Assembly: GCA_025965695.1 (NCBI GenBank)
Contig: JAOPWM010000133.1
Location: 1-64,000 of the forward strand
Direction of reading: 5' to 3'
Length of the DNA stretch: 64,000 bases
Source: Blastococcus sp.
Lineage (GTDB): Bacteria > Actinomycetota > Actinomycetes > Mycobacteriales > Geodermatophilaceae
Positions 8,915 to 18,821 of this stretch are shown piece by piece. The first letter of the stretch is position 1. Each line of letters starts with the position of its first letter. Made by a program: the position numbers and the translations under genes. The notes beneath the pieces were generated by a model. It did not search any database, was not told the DNA's origin, and worked only from the letters and a program-made list of their open reading frames with translations.

Positions 8915-10685
8915 GCTGCGCTTGGACGGAGGGCGGGTCGACGTCGCGGCGCTCGACCGGATGACTTCCTGCCTGGAGCACCGCGGGCCCGACGGCAGCG
9001 GGGTCTGGGCGCGTGGGCCGGTCGGACTGGGGCACCGGAGGCTGTCGATCATCGACCTCTCGGAGCAGGGCGCCCAACCCATGGTGGACCCGCACCTCGG
9101 GCTCACCGTCGTCTTCAACGGGATCATCTACAACTACAAGCAGTTGCGCGCGGAGCTCCAGGCGGCCGGGCACCGCTTCTTCTCGACCTCCGACACCGAG
9201 GTCGTGCTCAAGGCCTACGCCGAGTGGGGCGCCGCCTGCGTCGACTCCTTCCTCGGCATGTTCGCCTTCGCTGTCGTCGAGCACCGCACCGGCCGGCTCG
9301 TGCTGGCCCGCGACCGACTGGGCATCAAGCCGATGTACATCGACGCCCGGCCCGATCGCATCCGCTTCGCCTCCACCGTGCAGGCGCTGCTTGCCGGCGG
9401 CGGTGTCGATACGTCGATCGACCGCACGGCACTCGCGTACTACATGACCTTCCACTCCGTCGTCCCCGCGCCGCGCACGGTCCTCGCCGGCGTGCGCAAG
9501 CTGCCCCCGGCGACGGTGCGTGTCATCGAGCCGGACGGCACCAGCCGGGACACCGTCTACTGGCGCGCCGACTTCACCCGCGACGAGAGCCGGAGCGACT
9601 GGACCTCCCGGGACTGGGAGGAGGCATTGCTCGATCAGCTGCGGGTCGCCGTCGAGCGGCGGATGGTCTCCGACGTGCCCGTCGGGGTGCTGCTGTCCGG
9701 CGGCATCGACTCCAGCCTGGTCGTCGCGCTCCTGGCCGAGAAGGGGCAGACCGGCCTGGCCACGTTCAGCATCGGGTTCGAGTCCTCCGGCGGGGAGTCC
9801 GGCGACGAGTTCGAGTACTCGACGCTGGTCGCCCAGCGGTTCGGCACCGACCACCACCGCATCGCCATCGACAACTCCCGGCTGCTCCCCGGCATCGATG
9901 CCGCCGTCGGGGCGATGAGCGAGCCGATGGTCAGCCACGACTGCGTCGCCTTCTACCTGCTGTCCCAGGACGTGTCCCAGCACGTGAAGGTCGTGCAGTC
10001 CGGGCAGGGCGCCGACGAGGTTCTCGGCGGCTACGACTGGTACCCGCCGCTGGCCGACGTCCCCCGCGACGATGCGGTGGAGGCCTACTCGCGGGTCTTC
10101 TTCGACCGCCGGTGGACGGCAATGGCCGAGGTGCTGGAACCGGAGTGGCTGGTCGCGAAGGACTCCCCGACCGCGCTCATCACGGAGCTGTTCGGGCAGC
10201 CGGGCGCGCAGACCGCGGTGGACGCCGCGCTCCGCAACGACACCACGATCATGTTGGTCGACGACCCGGTGAAACGCGTGGACAACATGACGATGGCCTG
10301 GGGGCTGGAGGCCCGCGTGCCGTTCCTCGACCACGAGTTCGTCGAGCTCGCCGGCCGGATCCCGCCGGAGCTCAAGCTCGCGGACGGCGGTAAGGGGGTG
10401 CTGAAGCGGGCCGCCCGCGGGATCGTCCCCGACGAGGTGATCGACCGGCCCAAGGGATACTTCCCGGTGCCGGCGATCCGGCAGCTGGACGGCCCGTACC
10501 TGGAGCGGGTGCGCGAAGCGCTCACCGACCCGGCCGCCAAGCGCCGCGGCCTGTTCCGGCCGGACATGGTGGAGCGCATGCTGCGCGAGCCGAACGTCGC
10601 GCGGACGACGCTCGGATCCAACGCGCTGTGGCAGCTGGCGTTGCTGGAGATGTGGCTGCAGAAGGTGGAGGACCTGGCACGGTGA
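8895..10685 (+). CDS. AsnB-like glutamine amidotransferase (N-acetylglutaminylglutamine amidotransferase-like)
   Basis: MCGLAGEL (catalytic Cys2), HRGPDGSG, HRRLSIIDLS, VLLSGGIDSSLVVALLAEKG PP-loop. Overlaps the upstream ORF by 20 bp. Confidence 0.9.
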   Translation: MCGLAGELRLDGGRVDVAALDRMTSCLEHRGPDGSGVWARGPVGLGHRRLSIIDLSEQGAQPMVDPHLGLTVVFNGIIYNYKQLRAELQAAGHRFFSTSDTEVVLKAYAEWGAACVDSFLGMFAFAVVEHRTGRLVLARDRLGIKPMYIDARPDRIRFASTVQALLAGGGVDTSIDRTALAYYMTFHSVVPAPRTVLAGVRKLPPATVRVIEPDGTSRDTVYWRADFTRDESRSDWTSRDWEEALLDQLRVAVERRMVSDVPVGVLLSGGIDSSLVVALLAEKGQTGLATFSIGFESSGGESGDEFEYSTLVAQRFGTDHHRIAIDNSRLLPGIDAAVGAMSEPMVSHDCVAFYLLSQDVSQHVKVVQSGQGADEVLGGYDWYPPLADVPRDDAVEAYSRVFFDRRWTAMAEVLEPEWLVAKDSPTALITELFGQPGAQTAVDAALRNDTTIMLVDDPVKRVDNMTMAWGLEARVPFLDHEFVELAGRIPPELKLADGGKGVLKRAARGIVPDEVIDRPKGYFPVPAIRQLDGPYLERVREALTDPAAKRRGLFRPDMVERMLREPNVARTTLGSNALWQLALLEMWLQKVEDLAR

Positions 10686-12637
10686 CGACGGACGCGGGCC
10701 CGGCGGCGGAGCGCGTACAGGGGGTCGGGGCACGCGACGGAGACGATCTGCGGGGAGAGGCCGCGGGGACTGCCGCGGTCGAGGCCGCGGTCGCACTCGG
10801 CGAGGGCCTCGTCGACGCCTGGGGCAGCTGGGGCCCGAACATGACGCCGGACGCCCGGCAGGTCGCCTTCATCAGCGACCGCTCCGGCACTCCGCAACTG
10901 TGGATCCAGGATGTCGTCCTCGACGGCCTCCAGCCGCCGGCCAGGCACCTGGCGCTGTCGCCGGACCCCGTCGTCTCGGTGCGGTGGGCGGCGGACAGCC
11001 GCTGGCTCGCCTGCGAGGTGGCGACCGACGGCGGGGTGCGCACCGCGGTGTGGGTGGTGCGACCCGACGGGTCCGACGCCCGGCGCATCGCCGGGGACGC
11101 CGGCCAGCACGCCGAGCTGGGGCCCTGGACCCGCAGCGGACACCGATTCGTCGTCACCTTTCCCGGGTCGGCGGCGGGCCAGCCGACGCGGTCCTACCTC
11201 GCCGATCCCGCGACCGGTCGGCTCGACGACCTGGCCTCCGGCGAGCTCATCCACGTGCTCGACGTGTCGCTCGAGGAGCGGTTCATCGTCCTCCGGGACG
11301 GCGAGCGCGGGCAGCAGTTCGTCGTCGTCGTCGACCGGCTCACCGACGAGGACTTCAGCGCGCTCCCCCACGGCGCGACCGGCTCCACCGACGTGGCGCT
11401 GCTCCGCCCGGCTCCCGACGACCACACCGGCCCGGTCTACGTGTACCTGGCCTCCGACGTCGGTCTCCCACGCCGCCAGCTGATCGGGCTGCCGTTCGGG
11501 CCGAACGGTTGGCGAGGAGAGCCGCGAACCCTGGCGGCCCGGGACGACGCCGAACTGGAGTTCGTCGACTCCGACGACGCGGGCCGGTTGCTGTTGCTCG
11601 TGTGGAACGTCGCCGGCTCCAGCGAGCTCGAGCTGTTCGACACCGCGACGCTGGCGCGCACCCCGATCGCCGGCCTGCCCGGCCTGGTGGCGGCCGACCC
11701 GGTGCTCAGCCGCGACGGGTCCAGCGTGGTCCTCGGCGTGCAGGGTCCGGAGCGCCCTCGCGAGCTGTGGCACCTGGACACCACGACGCACGCCTGGACG
11801 CGGGTGACCTCCGCCCCGCCGCTGCCGCAGCGGGCGCTGGTCGTCCCGACGCTGGAGACCTTCGTCGGACGCGATGGCCTGCCGCTGACCGGTTGGCTCT
11901 ATCGGGTGGCCGGGAACACCGGGCCGGGGCCGGCGGCGCTGAGCCTGCACGGCGGCCCGGAGGCTCAGGAGCGGCCGACGTTCGACCCGCAGCACCAGGC
12001 CCTGGCCGCTGCCGGCGTCACGGTGTTCGCGCCGAACATCCGCGGGTCGTCGGGCTTCGGCCGCGACTTCGTGCACGCCGACGACCTGAACCGCCGGTAC
12101 GACGCCTTCTCCGACGTGCTCGCCTGCGCAGAGCACCTGGTCCACACAGGTATCGCCGACGCCGCCCGGATCGCGGTCACCGGCCGGTCCTATGGCGGCT
12201 ACCTGACGCTGGCCTCGCTGGCCTTCTCGCCGGGGGTGTTCGCCGCCGGGATCGACATCTGCGGCATGTCCGACCTGGTGTCCTTCTACCGGGATTCGGA
12301 GCCGTGGATCGCCGCCGCGGCGGTGTCGAAGTACGGGCACCCCGAGCGCGAGCGCGCGCTGCTCGAGGACCTCTCGCCGCTGGCCTTCGCCGACCGGATC
12401 GACGTGCCGCTCCTCGTGGTCCACGGAGAGCACGACACCAACGTGCCGGTCAGCGAGTCGCGCCGGGTCGTCGCGGCGCTCCGGTTACTCGGCGGACCGG
12501 TCGAGTACCTGGAGCTGGAGGGCGAAGGGCACGCCTTCAGGCGGGCCGACTCCCGCAAGCGGCTGTTGCGGGCGATGCTGCGCTTCCTCACCTCGCACCT
12601 GAGCGCGACGACAGTGGGGCGCCCGGCGTCGCCCTAG
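10682..12637 (+). CDS. S9-family prolyl oligopeptidase-like peptidase
   Basis: Beta-propeller-like N-terminal half; GRSYGGYLTL nucleophile, HGEHDTNVPVSES, GEGHAF. GTGA overlap with the upstream stop. Confidence 0.88.
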   Translation: MTTDAGPAAERVQGVGARDGDDLRGEAAGTAAVEAAVALGEGLVDAWGSWGPNMTPDARQVAFISDRSGTPQLWIQDVVLDGLQPPARHLALSPDPVVSVRWAADSRWLACEVATDGGVRTAVWVVRPDGSDARRIAGDAGQHAELGPWTRSGHRFVVTFPGSAAGQPTRSYLADPATGRLDDLASGELIHVLDVSLEERFIVLRDGERGQQFVVVVDRLTDEDFSALPHGATGSTDVALLRPAPDDHTGPVYVYLASDVGLPRRQLIGLPFGPNGWRGEPRTLAARDDAELEFVDSDDAGRLLLLVWNVAGSSELELFDTATLARTPIAGLPGLVAADPVLSRDGSSVVLGVQGPERPRELWHLDTTTHAWTRVTSAPPLPQRALVVPTLETFVGRDGLPLTGWLYRVAGNTGPGPAALSLHGGPEAQERPTFDPQHQALAAAGVTVFAPNIRGSSGFGRDFVHADDLNRRYDAFSDVLACAEHLVHTGIADAARIAVTGRSYGGYLTLASLAFSPGVFAAGIDICGMSDLVSFYRDSEPWIAAAAVSKYGHPERERALLEDLSPLAFADRIDVPLLVVHGEHDTNVPVSESRRVVAALRLLGGPVEYLELEGEGHAFRRADSRKRLLRAMLRFLTSHLSATTVGRPASP

Positions 12638-12857
12638 CGGCCGGTCTGTCGGAGCCCTGCGCGGAACCGGCGGTCGGGCCGCGAACGTCGAGCCAGTGGA
12701 CCCGGGACTGCGCCACTGCGCCCGAGGTGCGGAGAGGAACACGATGCGCAGGGCCATCCCGCGGCACGACCCTGCTCCCGGTCCGGAGCGAGCGCCCGTG
12801 GGGACCCGTCCCGGCGACCGGCGGGCGCGCTCCGGCCGGGGCAGGCTGTCCGGCTCG

Positions 12858-13664
12858 TCAGTGCGCTCCGGCCAGACGCAGCACGTATGCCCGCTCCTCC
12901 GGCCCGAACCACGGCGGCGACCCTGCGGCGGCGTTCTCCAGGAGCCGGTCGGGATGGGCGGTGGCGGCGAGCGAGACGTGGACGCGCAGGTCGCTCAGGC
13001 CCCACTTGATGAGGGCCTGCACCCAGGTGGTGACACCGAAGGCGTGCAGGGGCGCGAGCTCGGCCGGGCTGGGCTGTCGGCGCACGAGCCGCCCCTCGCC
13101 GAGCGGGCGCATGAGCAGGACGCCGAGGCCGAGCTCCTCAGCGAGCGGCAGGATCGTGCGCTCGACCTCGCGCTGCAGCGGGTTGTAGGGCACCTGGACC
13201 GTGTCGATGCGGCCGGTGGCCATGAGGTCGACGAGTTCGGGGAAGGCAGCCGAGGAGTAATGGGTGGCACCGATCAGGCCGACCCGCCCCTGAGCGCGGG
13301 CGGCCTCGAGCATCGGGAGGTGCGCGGGCCAGGCCACGAGGTTGTGGATCTGCATGAGGTCGACGCGGCCGCCGTACCAGTTCACCGCGCGGGCGAGCTG
13401 TACCACGCCCTCCTCCGGGGACGCGGTCCAGACCTTGTCGGCGACGACGACCTGGTCGCGCTTGCCGTCGAGCGCGTCGGCGAGCAGCCGCTCCGCAGCG
13501 CCGTACATGGGTGAGGTGTCGACGAGCCGGATGCCGGCCGCGATGGCGGTGTCGATGAGCTCGCGGTGCCGGCCGGCGGCAGCGGCGGCCTCGAGCCGCC
13601 GCCAGGTGCCGAGCCCGACCGCCGGCACGCTTACCCGGCCCCGGCCCAGGCTCCGGTTCTCCAT
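12858..13664 (-). CDS. Aldo/keto reductase
   Basis: VPAVGLGTWRR..., RLVDTSPMYGAAERLLADAL, KVWT, DLMQIHN, VGLIGATHYSS; ATG at 13664. Confidence 0.88.
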   Translation of the reverse strand: MENRSLGRGRVSVPAVGLGTWRRLEAAAAAGRHRELIDTAIAAGIRLVDTSPMYGAAERLLADALDGKRDQVVVADKVWTASPEEGVVQLARAVNWYGGRVDLMQIHNLVAWPAHLPMLEAARAQGRVGLIGATHYSSAAFPELVDLMATGRIDTVQVPYNPLQREVERTILPLAEELGLGVLLMRPLGEGRLVRRQPSPAELAPLHAFGVTTWVQALIKWGLSDLRVHVSLAATAHPDRLLENAAAGSPPWFGPEERAYVLRLAGAH

Positions 13665-13970
13665 GTCGGCCCCTCGCTCGGTTCGGTCTCCGGCCCCCTC
13701 ATGCCCATTCTCCCCGCCCTCGAGGAGCCGTTCGTCGAGCTGGTCCTCTGGACGTGGCGGTGGCCGTGACGAGGGCCCCCGCACAGCGCGTCCCACCTGC
13801 GGGAGCGTGTGACTGCCTGAGCCCTGCCTGTGGGGCGGCGGCCAACCCGTGGACGCTCGACCGCACCTCAACTTCTACCTCGTCCGTGCTTCCCCTGCCG
13901 TTCTGGAGGACGTCCGCGTAGCGGCTCTGCCGGGGCGCGTGCCGAGCCCGCAGCCGGGCACTGGACCGCC

Positions 13971-14718
13971 ATGAACCACGCGAGCTTCGACTTCACCGAC
14001 TCCGTCGTTCTGATCACCGGCGGGGGCAGCGGCATCGACCTCGCCATGACCCGCGCCTTCCTCGACGCCGGCGCAACGGTGGCGGTCACCGGCCGACGCA
14101 AGGACCGCCTCGAGCAGGCGCTGGAGGGGTATCCGGCCGAGCGCACCGCGGCCATCTCCGCCGACGTCTCCGACGGCGCCCAGGTGGCCGGCCTGGTGCG
14201 GCCGGTGGTCGACCGGTTCGGCCGGCTGGACGTCGTCGTCAGCAACGCGGCCGAGTACGCGACCGGGCCGGTCACGGAGCTCAGCGACCATCACCGACTT
14301 CGTTCGTTCCCTTGCCCTGGACCGGGGCGAGCACGGCGTGCGGCTCAACGCCGTGGCGCCCGTGTTCACGCTGACCGACCTGACCGAAGGTGTCGGGCGG
14401 GACGAGCAGTCGCTGGCGCCGTTCGTCAACCGGATCGCCCTGGGCCGTCCCGGCCGACCGGAGGACGTCGCTCTCCCGGTTCTCTTCCTGGCCAGTGACG
14501 CCGCGCGTTACGTCACCGGCGTCGTGCTCCCGGTGGACGGCGGTACCAGCGCGTCGACCGGGCAGCCGCACGTCGAGGTCCGGCCGGAGCGCCTGTGCCG
14601 CAGACCAGACCCCGGTCCGCCGAAGCAGGCGTCGGGCTTCGTCCACCGGCGGGCCGTCCGGCCCGCCTCGGGGTGTAATGCTGCAGGTCAGGCGATGACG
14701 GGAGTGGGCGGGCGGTGA
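13971..14718 (+). pseudogene. Short-chain dehydrogenase pseudogene (internal deletion plus frameshift)
   Basis: Frame A: MNHASFDFTDSVVLITGGGSGIDLAMTRAFLDAG...RLDVVVSNAAEYATGPVTELSD; then frame B: ITDFVRSLALDRGEHGVRLNAVAPVFTLTDLTEG...RPEDVALPVLFLASDAARYVTGVVLPVDGGTSAS. The S/YxxxK segment is absent. Confidence 0.85.
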
Positions 14719-17096
14719 CTGGGACGGCTGCACCACCGCCACGGTCCCCGCAGGTCGACGTCGTCGAGTCCTGGCCCACCCGGATCCACCGGCCGCTGGA
14801 TCTGTTCCGCCTCCTCGCCCTCGTCGTCGTCCTCCTGCTGCTGACCGGACTCGCGGTGGTCGCCCGCGAGACCAGTCGTGGTGCGAGTGCCGACCTCGCG
14901 CGCCTGCTGGGTGCCCTGCCGTCGTTCTTCGCTCAGGCGTTGCGGCTTGTCTCAGCCTTCGGCGCCCTGGCCGTTCCCCTGGCGCTGATCGTGCGAGAGA
15001 TCGTGCGCGGGAGCCGGCGTCGTCTGATCGAGGCGGTTGTCACGGGACTTCTCGCGATGGGGGTGGCGCAAGGCGTCGATCGGGCAGTCGCCGCATTTCC
15101 GTCGAGCGCGCTGTACGCGGCGCTGACCCGCCTGCCCGGCGGCGCGACGCCCCAACCGATGGATACGTATCTGACCGCCCTTTTCGCATTCGCGGCGGTG
15201 GTCGGCGTCGCTCACGAAAAGCTCTGGCGCAGATTGCTCGGGGCAGTCACGGCGGTGTACGTGATCTCGGCGTTCATCGCTGCCCAGGCCACGTTGCTGT
15301 CCCTGACGTCGAGTGTGGTCCTCGGGACGGGGGTCGGCTTCGCCGTCCGCTTTGCCGCGGGCATCGTCAACGACCGCCCGGACGGGAACAGAGTCGCGCA
15401 GGCCGTGGGACGGCAGGGCTTCGACCTCGTACGCCTCGAGGCGGTCGCCGCGGACCCGGACGACCATCGTGAGTACCTGGCAACGACCCGCACCGGCGAG
15501 CAGCTCACCGTGCAGGTGTTCGATCGGGAGCTGATCGCATCGGGCGCGGCGTACAACTTCTACCGGATACTCCGGCTCCGCGCCGAACTGGCACCCGCGC
15601 CGGCGCTGTCCCTGGAAAGGGTGACCGAGCACCGTTCCCTGCTGGCGATGGCGGCGTGGACAATCGGCGTCCGGACCCCTCGTCTACTCGCGGGGCTGCC
15701 GTGCGGTGCGGACTCGATCGTGCTCGTCTACGAGTGCGCAGTCGCCACGGCGCTGCAGGACCCCACCGACCCTCAGCTCGACGAACTGTGGCGCAGCGTC
15801 GGCAAGCTGCACGTCCACCGGGTGACCCACCGCGGTCTGACGGCGGGCAAGATCCTCGTCGACCCGACGGGTCAGATCGTCTTGCCGATCCCGGTCGACG
15901 GCGCGATGTTCGCCAGCGATCTGCGGGTGAGTCTGGACAGGGCGCAACTGCTGATCACTACCGCGCAGCTGGCAGGCGCGGAGCGGGCAGTCCGCAGCGC
16001 GCGCAGCAACATGACGGACGAGGAGATGGCTGCGGTCCAACCGGTCCTGCAGCCCATCGCGCTTCCCGGAGCAACCCGCCGGGCGGTCAAACAGCACGCC
16101 GGGCTGCTCGAGTCGGTGCGTGACGAGATCCAGGCGCAGACCAATCACCGGCCGCCCGAGCTCGTCGAGGTCGAACGCATTCGGCCGCGGGCGATCCTGT
16201 CGATCGTCGCGATCATCGTCGCCGGCTACCTGATCGTCAGCCAGCTGAGCTCCGTCAACCTCGTGACGGTGCTCTCAGAGGCGCGGTGGCAGTGGCTGCC
16301 ACTCGTTCTGCTCGCGTCGGCAGTGACCTACGTCGCGGCCGCCGTGTCGCTGATGGGATATGTGCGCGAAAGGCTGTCCCTCGCCCGGACGGTCCTCGCC
16401 CAGGTCGCGGCGTCCTTCGCAGGATTCGTCACGCCCCCTGCGGTCGGCGGACTCACGATCAACATCCGATACCTGCAGAAGTCGGGGGTGGCGGCGGCGG
16501 GCATCGCCACCAGCCTGGGACTGTCCCAGGCCGTGAACGCGGCCCTGCACGTCGTTCTGCTCCTCGCCGTCGCCGCGGCGACGGGCGCCTCCACGAACGA
16601 AGGTCTCCCGGTCCCCGGATGGGCCTTCGGCGTACTGGGCGGCGTGGCCGGGTTGGGCCTGCTCGCACTGGCGATCCCGGGTGCTCGGCGCTGGCTCTCC
16701 GGCCGCCTGCTGCCACCGCTGCGCCAGTCGCTGTCACGGCTGGCCGACCTCCTCACCACTCCCCCGAAGCTCGCCCAGGCACTCCTGGGGTCGCTCGCCC
16801 TGAACGCCGCCTACATCGCGGCGTTGTGGTTCGCGGTCCGTGCGTTTCACGGGCCGATCGGACTCTCGGGGGCGGCCGTGGTCTATCTGACCGGCGCAGC
16901 CATCGGGTCCGTCGCGCCGACACCCGGCGGACTCGGCGCGGTCGAAGTAGCGCTGTCCACGGGCCTGGCCGCCATCGGTGTGCCCAGTACGGCGGCGGTG
17001 AGCGGCGTGCTGTTGTTCCGAGTCGCAACCTTCTGGCTGCCCGTCCCACTCGGCTGGCTCGCTCTGCGGTGGTTACGCCGCCGCGACGCCGTCTAG
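14715..17096 (+). CDS. Lysylphosphatidylglycerol synthase TM-domain (UPF0104-like) protein with kinase-like middle region
   Basis: N-terminal TM helices; kinase-like segment (GTESRRPW..FDLVRLEAV...LYECAVATAL..GKLHVHRVTHRGLTAGKILVD); C-terminal UPF0104-like region (AGFVTPPAVGGLTINIRYLQKSGV, APTPGGLGAVEVALSTGL). Confidence 0.82.
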   Translation: MTGTAAPPPRSPQVDVVESWPTRIHRPLDLFRLLALVVVLLLLTGLAVVARETSRGASADLARLLGALPSFFAQALRLVSAFGALAVPLALIVREIVRGSRRRLIEAVVTGLLAMGVAQGVDRAVAAFPSSALYAALTRLPGGATPQPMDTYLTALFAFAAVVGVAHEKLWRRLLGAVTAVYVISAFIAAQATLLSLTSSVVLGTGVGFAVRFAAGIVNDRPDGNRVAQAVGRQGFDLVRLEAVAADPDDHREYLATTRTGEQLTVQVFDRELIASGAAYNFYRILRLRAELAPAPALSLERVTEHRSLLAMAAWTIGVRTPRLLAGLPCGADSIVLVYECAVATALQDPTDPQLDELWRSVGKLHVHRVTHRGLTAGKILVDPTGQIVLPIPVDGAMFASDLRVSLDRAQLLITTAQLAGAERAVRSARSNMTDEEMAAVQPVLQPIALPGATRRAVKQHAGLLESVRDEIQAQTNHRPPELVEVERIRPRAILSIVAIIVAGYLIVSQLSSVNLVTVLSEARWQWLPLVLLASAVTYVAAAVSLMGYVRERLSLARTVLAQVAASFAGFVTPPAVGGLTINIRYLQKSGVAAAGIATSLGLSQAVNAALHVVLLLAVAAATGASTNEGLPVPGWAFGVLGGVAGLGLLALAIPGARRWLSGRLLPPLRQSLSRLADLLTTPPKLAQALLGSLALNAAYIAALWFAVRAFHGPIGLSGAAVVYLTGAAIGSVAPTPGGLGAVEVALSTGLAAIGVPSTAAVSGVLLFRVATFWLPVPLGWLALRWLRRRDAV

Positions 17097-17390
17097 CACC
17101 GCACCTGCTCAATGCCGCCCGGGGAGCATCGCGCGCGCCGTGGTGACGTCTCCTTCGCCCGCCGGCCGCCCGCCGACTCGACGTCATTCGGTCGGCGCCT
17201 TCACCGTCGTCGGCGGTAGCCGGCATCGGGCCGCCGCGCGGAAATCCGGAGATCCTCTGCGGATGGTCGGTGCACACCCAGCGACGCCTCGGCGCTCGGT
17301 CGGTCACCGTGACCATCGAGACCCTTCGACACCGCGACGCCGAGTGGAACTCTGCCCGTTCCACGCCACTGCGAGGTCGGCTACCACGCC

Positions 17391-17625
17391 ATGACCGACC
17401 CGAAGCTGCTGGGATTCGAACAGCCGGCCCCGGCTGCGCCGCCACCTGTGACACGCAAACCGACAACGGCGACTACGGACTCGGCATCCGGCGCTCCGGA
17501 TCGTGGCTGTGGTGGGCCCCTATCTGAGCGGCGTCAGCGCGACGGAGGCGTACCTCCCCTCCGAGAAGATCGCTATCGCGGTGGCGATCACCTATCTGAA
17601 GGCGTCGGGCCTCGAAAGCCCCGAG
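17391..17625 (+). pseudogene. Decayed serine hydrolase (beta-lactamase-like) C-terminal remnant
   Basis: Three successive frames: MTDPKLLGFEQPAPAA; CDTQTDNGDYGLGIRRSGSWLW; VGPYLSGVSATEAYLPSEKIAIAVAITYLKASG. Confidence 0.7.
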
Positions 17626-17911
17626 AGGGGGCCGACTACGACGTGCCCGCTTGTCGGCGGTACCCCGACACCGCCCACCCGGGGCGTGAGCCGACGTCAT
17701 CCGCGCTGGGCCCACGCTCGGAGACCCCCGGCGGATCACTTGACGGTTCAAGCAGCTGCCATAGGATCCCCGAGCGAGTGGCGGAATCGGCACGCCCGCC
17801 GCGACCACCATCTCGACGGCACGCATGGCACCGTCGACGCCGACAGCGACCTGCGTTCAGCCGTGACTCCACCAGGACGTTCGCGGCCGAGCTGACACCA
17901 CGAGGAGAACC

Positions 17912-18712
17912 ATGACCCGGCTCGCCGACCTGACCATCGAGGCCGATCACCGCACCTACGAGCGGCTCGCCCGCCTGGTGGGCGCGCTGACCGACGACCA
18001 GTTGACGCAGATGTCCGGTGCGTCCGAGTGGACGGTGGCCCAGGTGCTGTCCCACCTCGGCAGCGGCGCCGAGATCACCCTGGAGACGCTGCGGGCCGCG
18101 CAGGCGGGCGTCGATCGAGCCTCGGACGCCAACAACGCCGTCTGGGCCCGATGGAACGCCATGAGCCCGCGGGAGCAGGCCGACGGATACCTCCGGGCCG
18201 GCGGGGAGCTCGACCGGGCCTACGCGGCGCTGGACTCCGTACAGCGCAGCGACCTGCGCGTCCCGATGGCGTTCCTGCCAGAACCGGCCGGGATCGACCT
18301 GTTCACCGGTATGCGACTCAACGAAGCGGCGCTCCACGCCTGGGACGTCGAGGTCGTGTTCGACCCGACGACAACCATCCCCGACGACGTCGCCGCCGTT
18401 CTCGTCGAGCAGTACCTCGGCCCGCTGGCCTTTCTGCTCGGCTTCACCGCGAGGACAGCGGAGCTGAGCAGCCGCCCGATCACGCTCACCGTCCGGGCGA
18501 CGTCACCCGACAGGACCCTCGGACTCACGCTCGGGGAACAGGCGCGATTGACCGAGGCGCCCGCGCGGTCCGACGGCGAACTGCGTCTGCCGGTGGAGGC
18601 ACTGCCGAGACTGCTCACCGGCCGCCTACGCGAGTCGGACAGCGCAGGGAGCATCCGCGTGGACGGCGCCGTGTCACTGGACGACCTCCGCCGGGTGTTC
18701 CCCGGGTTCTGA
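17912..18712 (+). CDS. Maleylpyruvate isomerase family mycothiol-dependent enzyme (DinB-like)
   Basis: MTRLADLTIEADHRTYERLARLVGALTDDQLTQMSGASEWTVAQVLSHLGSGAEI...; MRLNEAALHAWDVEV; SD GAGGAG. Confidence 0.85.
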   Translation: MTRLADLTIEADHRTYERLARLVGALTDDQLTQMSGASEWTVAQVLSHLGSGAEITLETLRAAQAGVDRASDANNAVWARWNAMSPREQADGYLRAGGELDRAYAALDSVQRSDLRVPMAFLPEPAGIDLFTGMRLNEAALHAWDVEVVFDPTTTIPDDVAAVLVEQYLGPLAFLLGFTARTAELSSRPITLTVRATSPDRTLGLTLGEQARLTEAPARSDGELRLPVEALPRLLTGRLRESDSAGSIRVDGAVSLDDLRRVFPGF

Positions 18713-18731
18713 ATCCCCGCGGGCACCGGAT

Positions 18732-18768
18732 GGGCGGTGGCGGCGCTGCCGGAGCGCCCCCACCGCCC
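18732..18768. terminator. Bidirectional stem-loop between convergent genes
   Basis: GGGCGGTGG (18732-18740) / CCACCGCCC (18760-18768) with inner GGCGCT-GCCGG-AGCGCC. Confidence 0.7.
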
Positions 18769-18821
18769 GTCGGCCGGAGGGGCTCTGGTGTCCGATCACC
18801 GACCCGAGGGCCGGGCGACTC

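Noticed and set aside
10085-12433. 782-aa minus-strand ORF
   Set aside because: Antisense to the amidotransferase and S9 peptidase genes; composition is typical of a high-GC frame shadow.
17772-17805. tRNA-Leu-like 5' end (cgagcgagtggcggaatcggcacgc)
   Set aside because: Resembles the acceptor/D-arm start of tRNA-Leu, but no anticodon arm or GTTCGA T-loop and matching 3' acceptor follow; at most a fragment or chance similarity.
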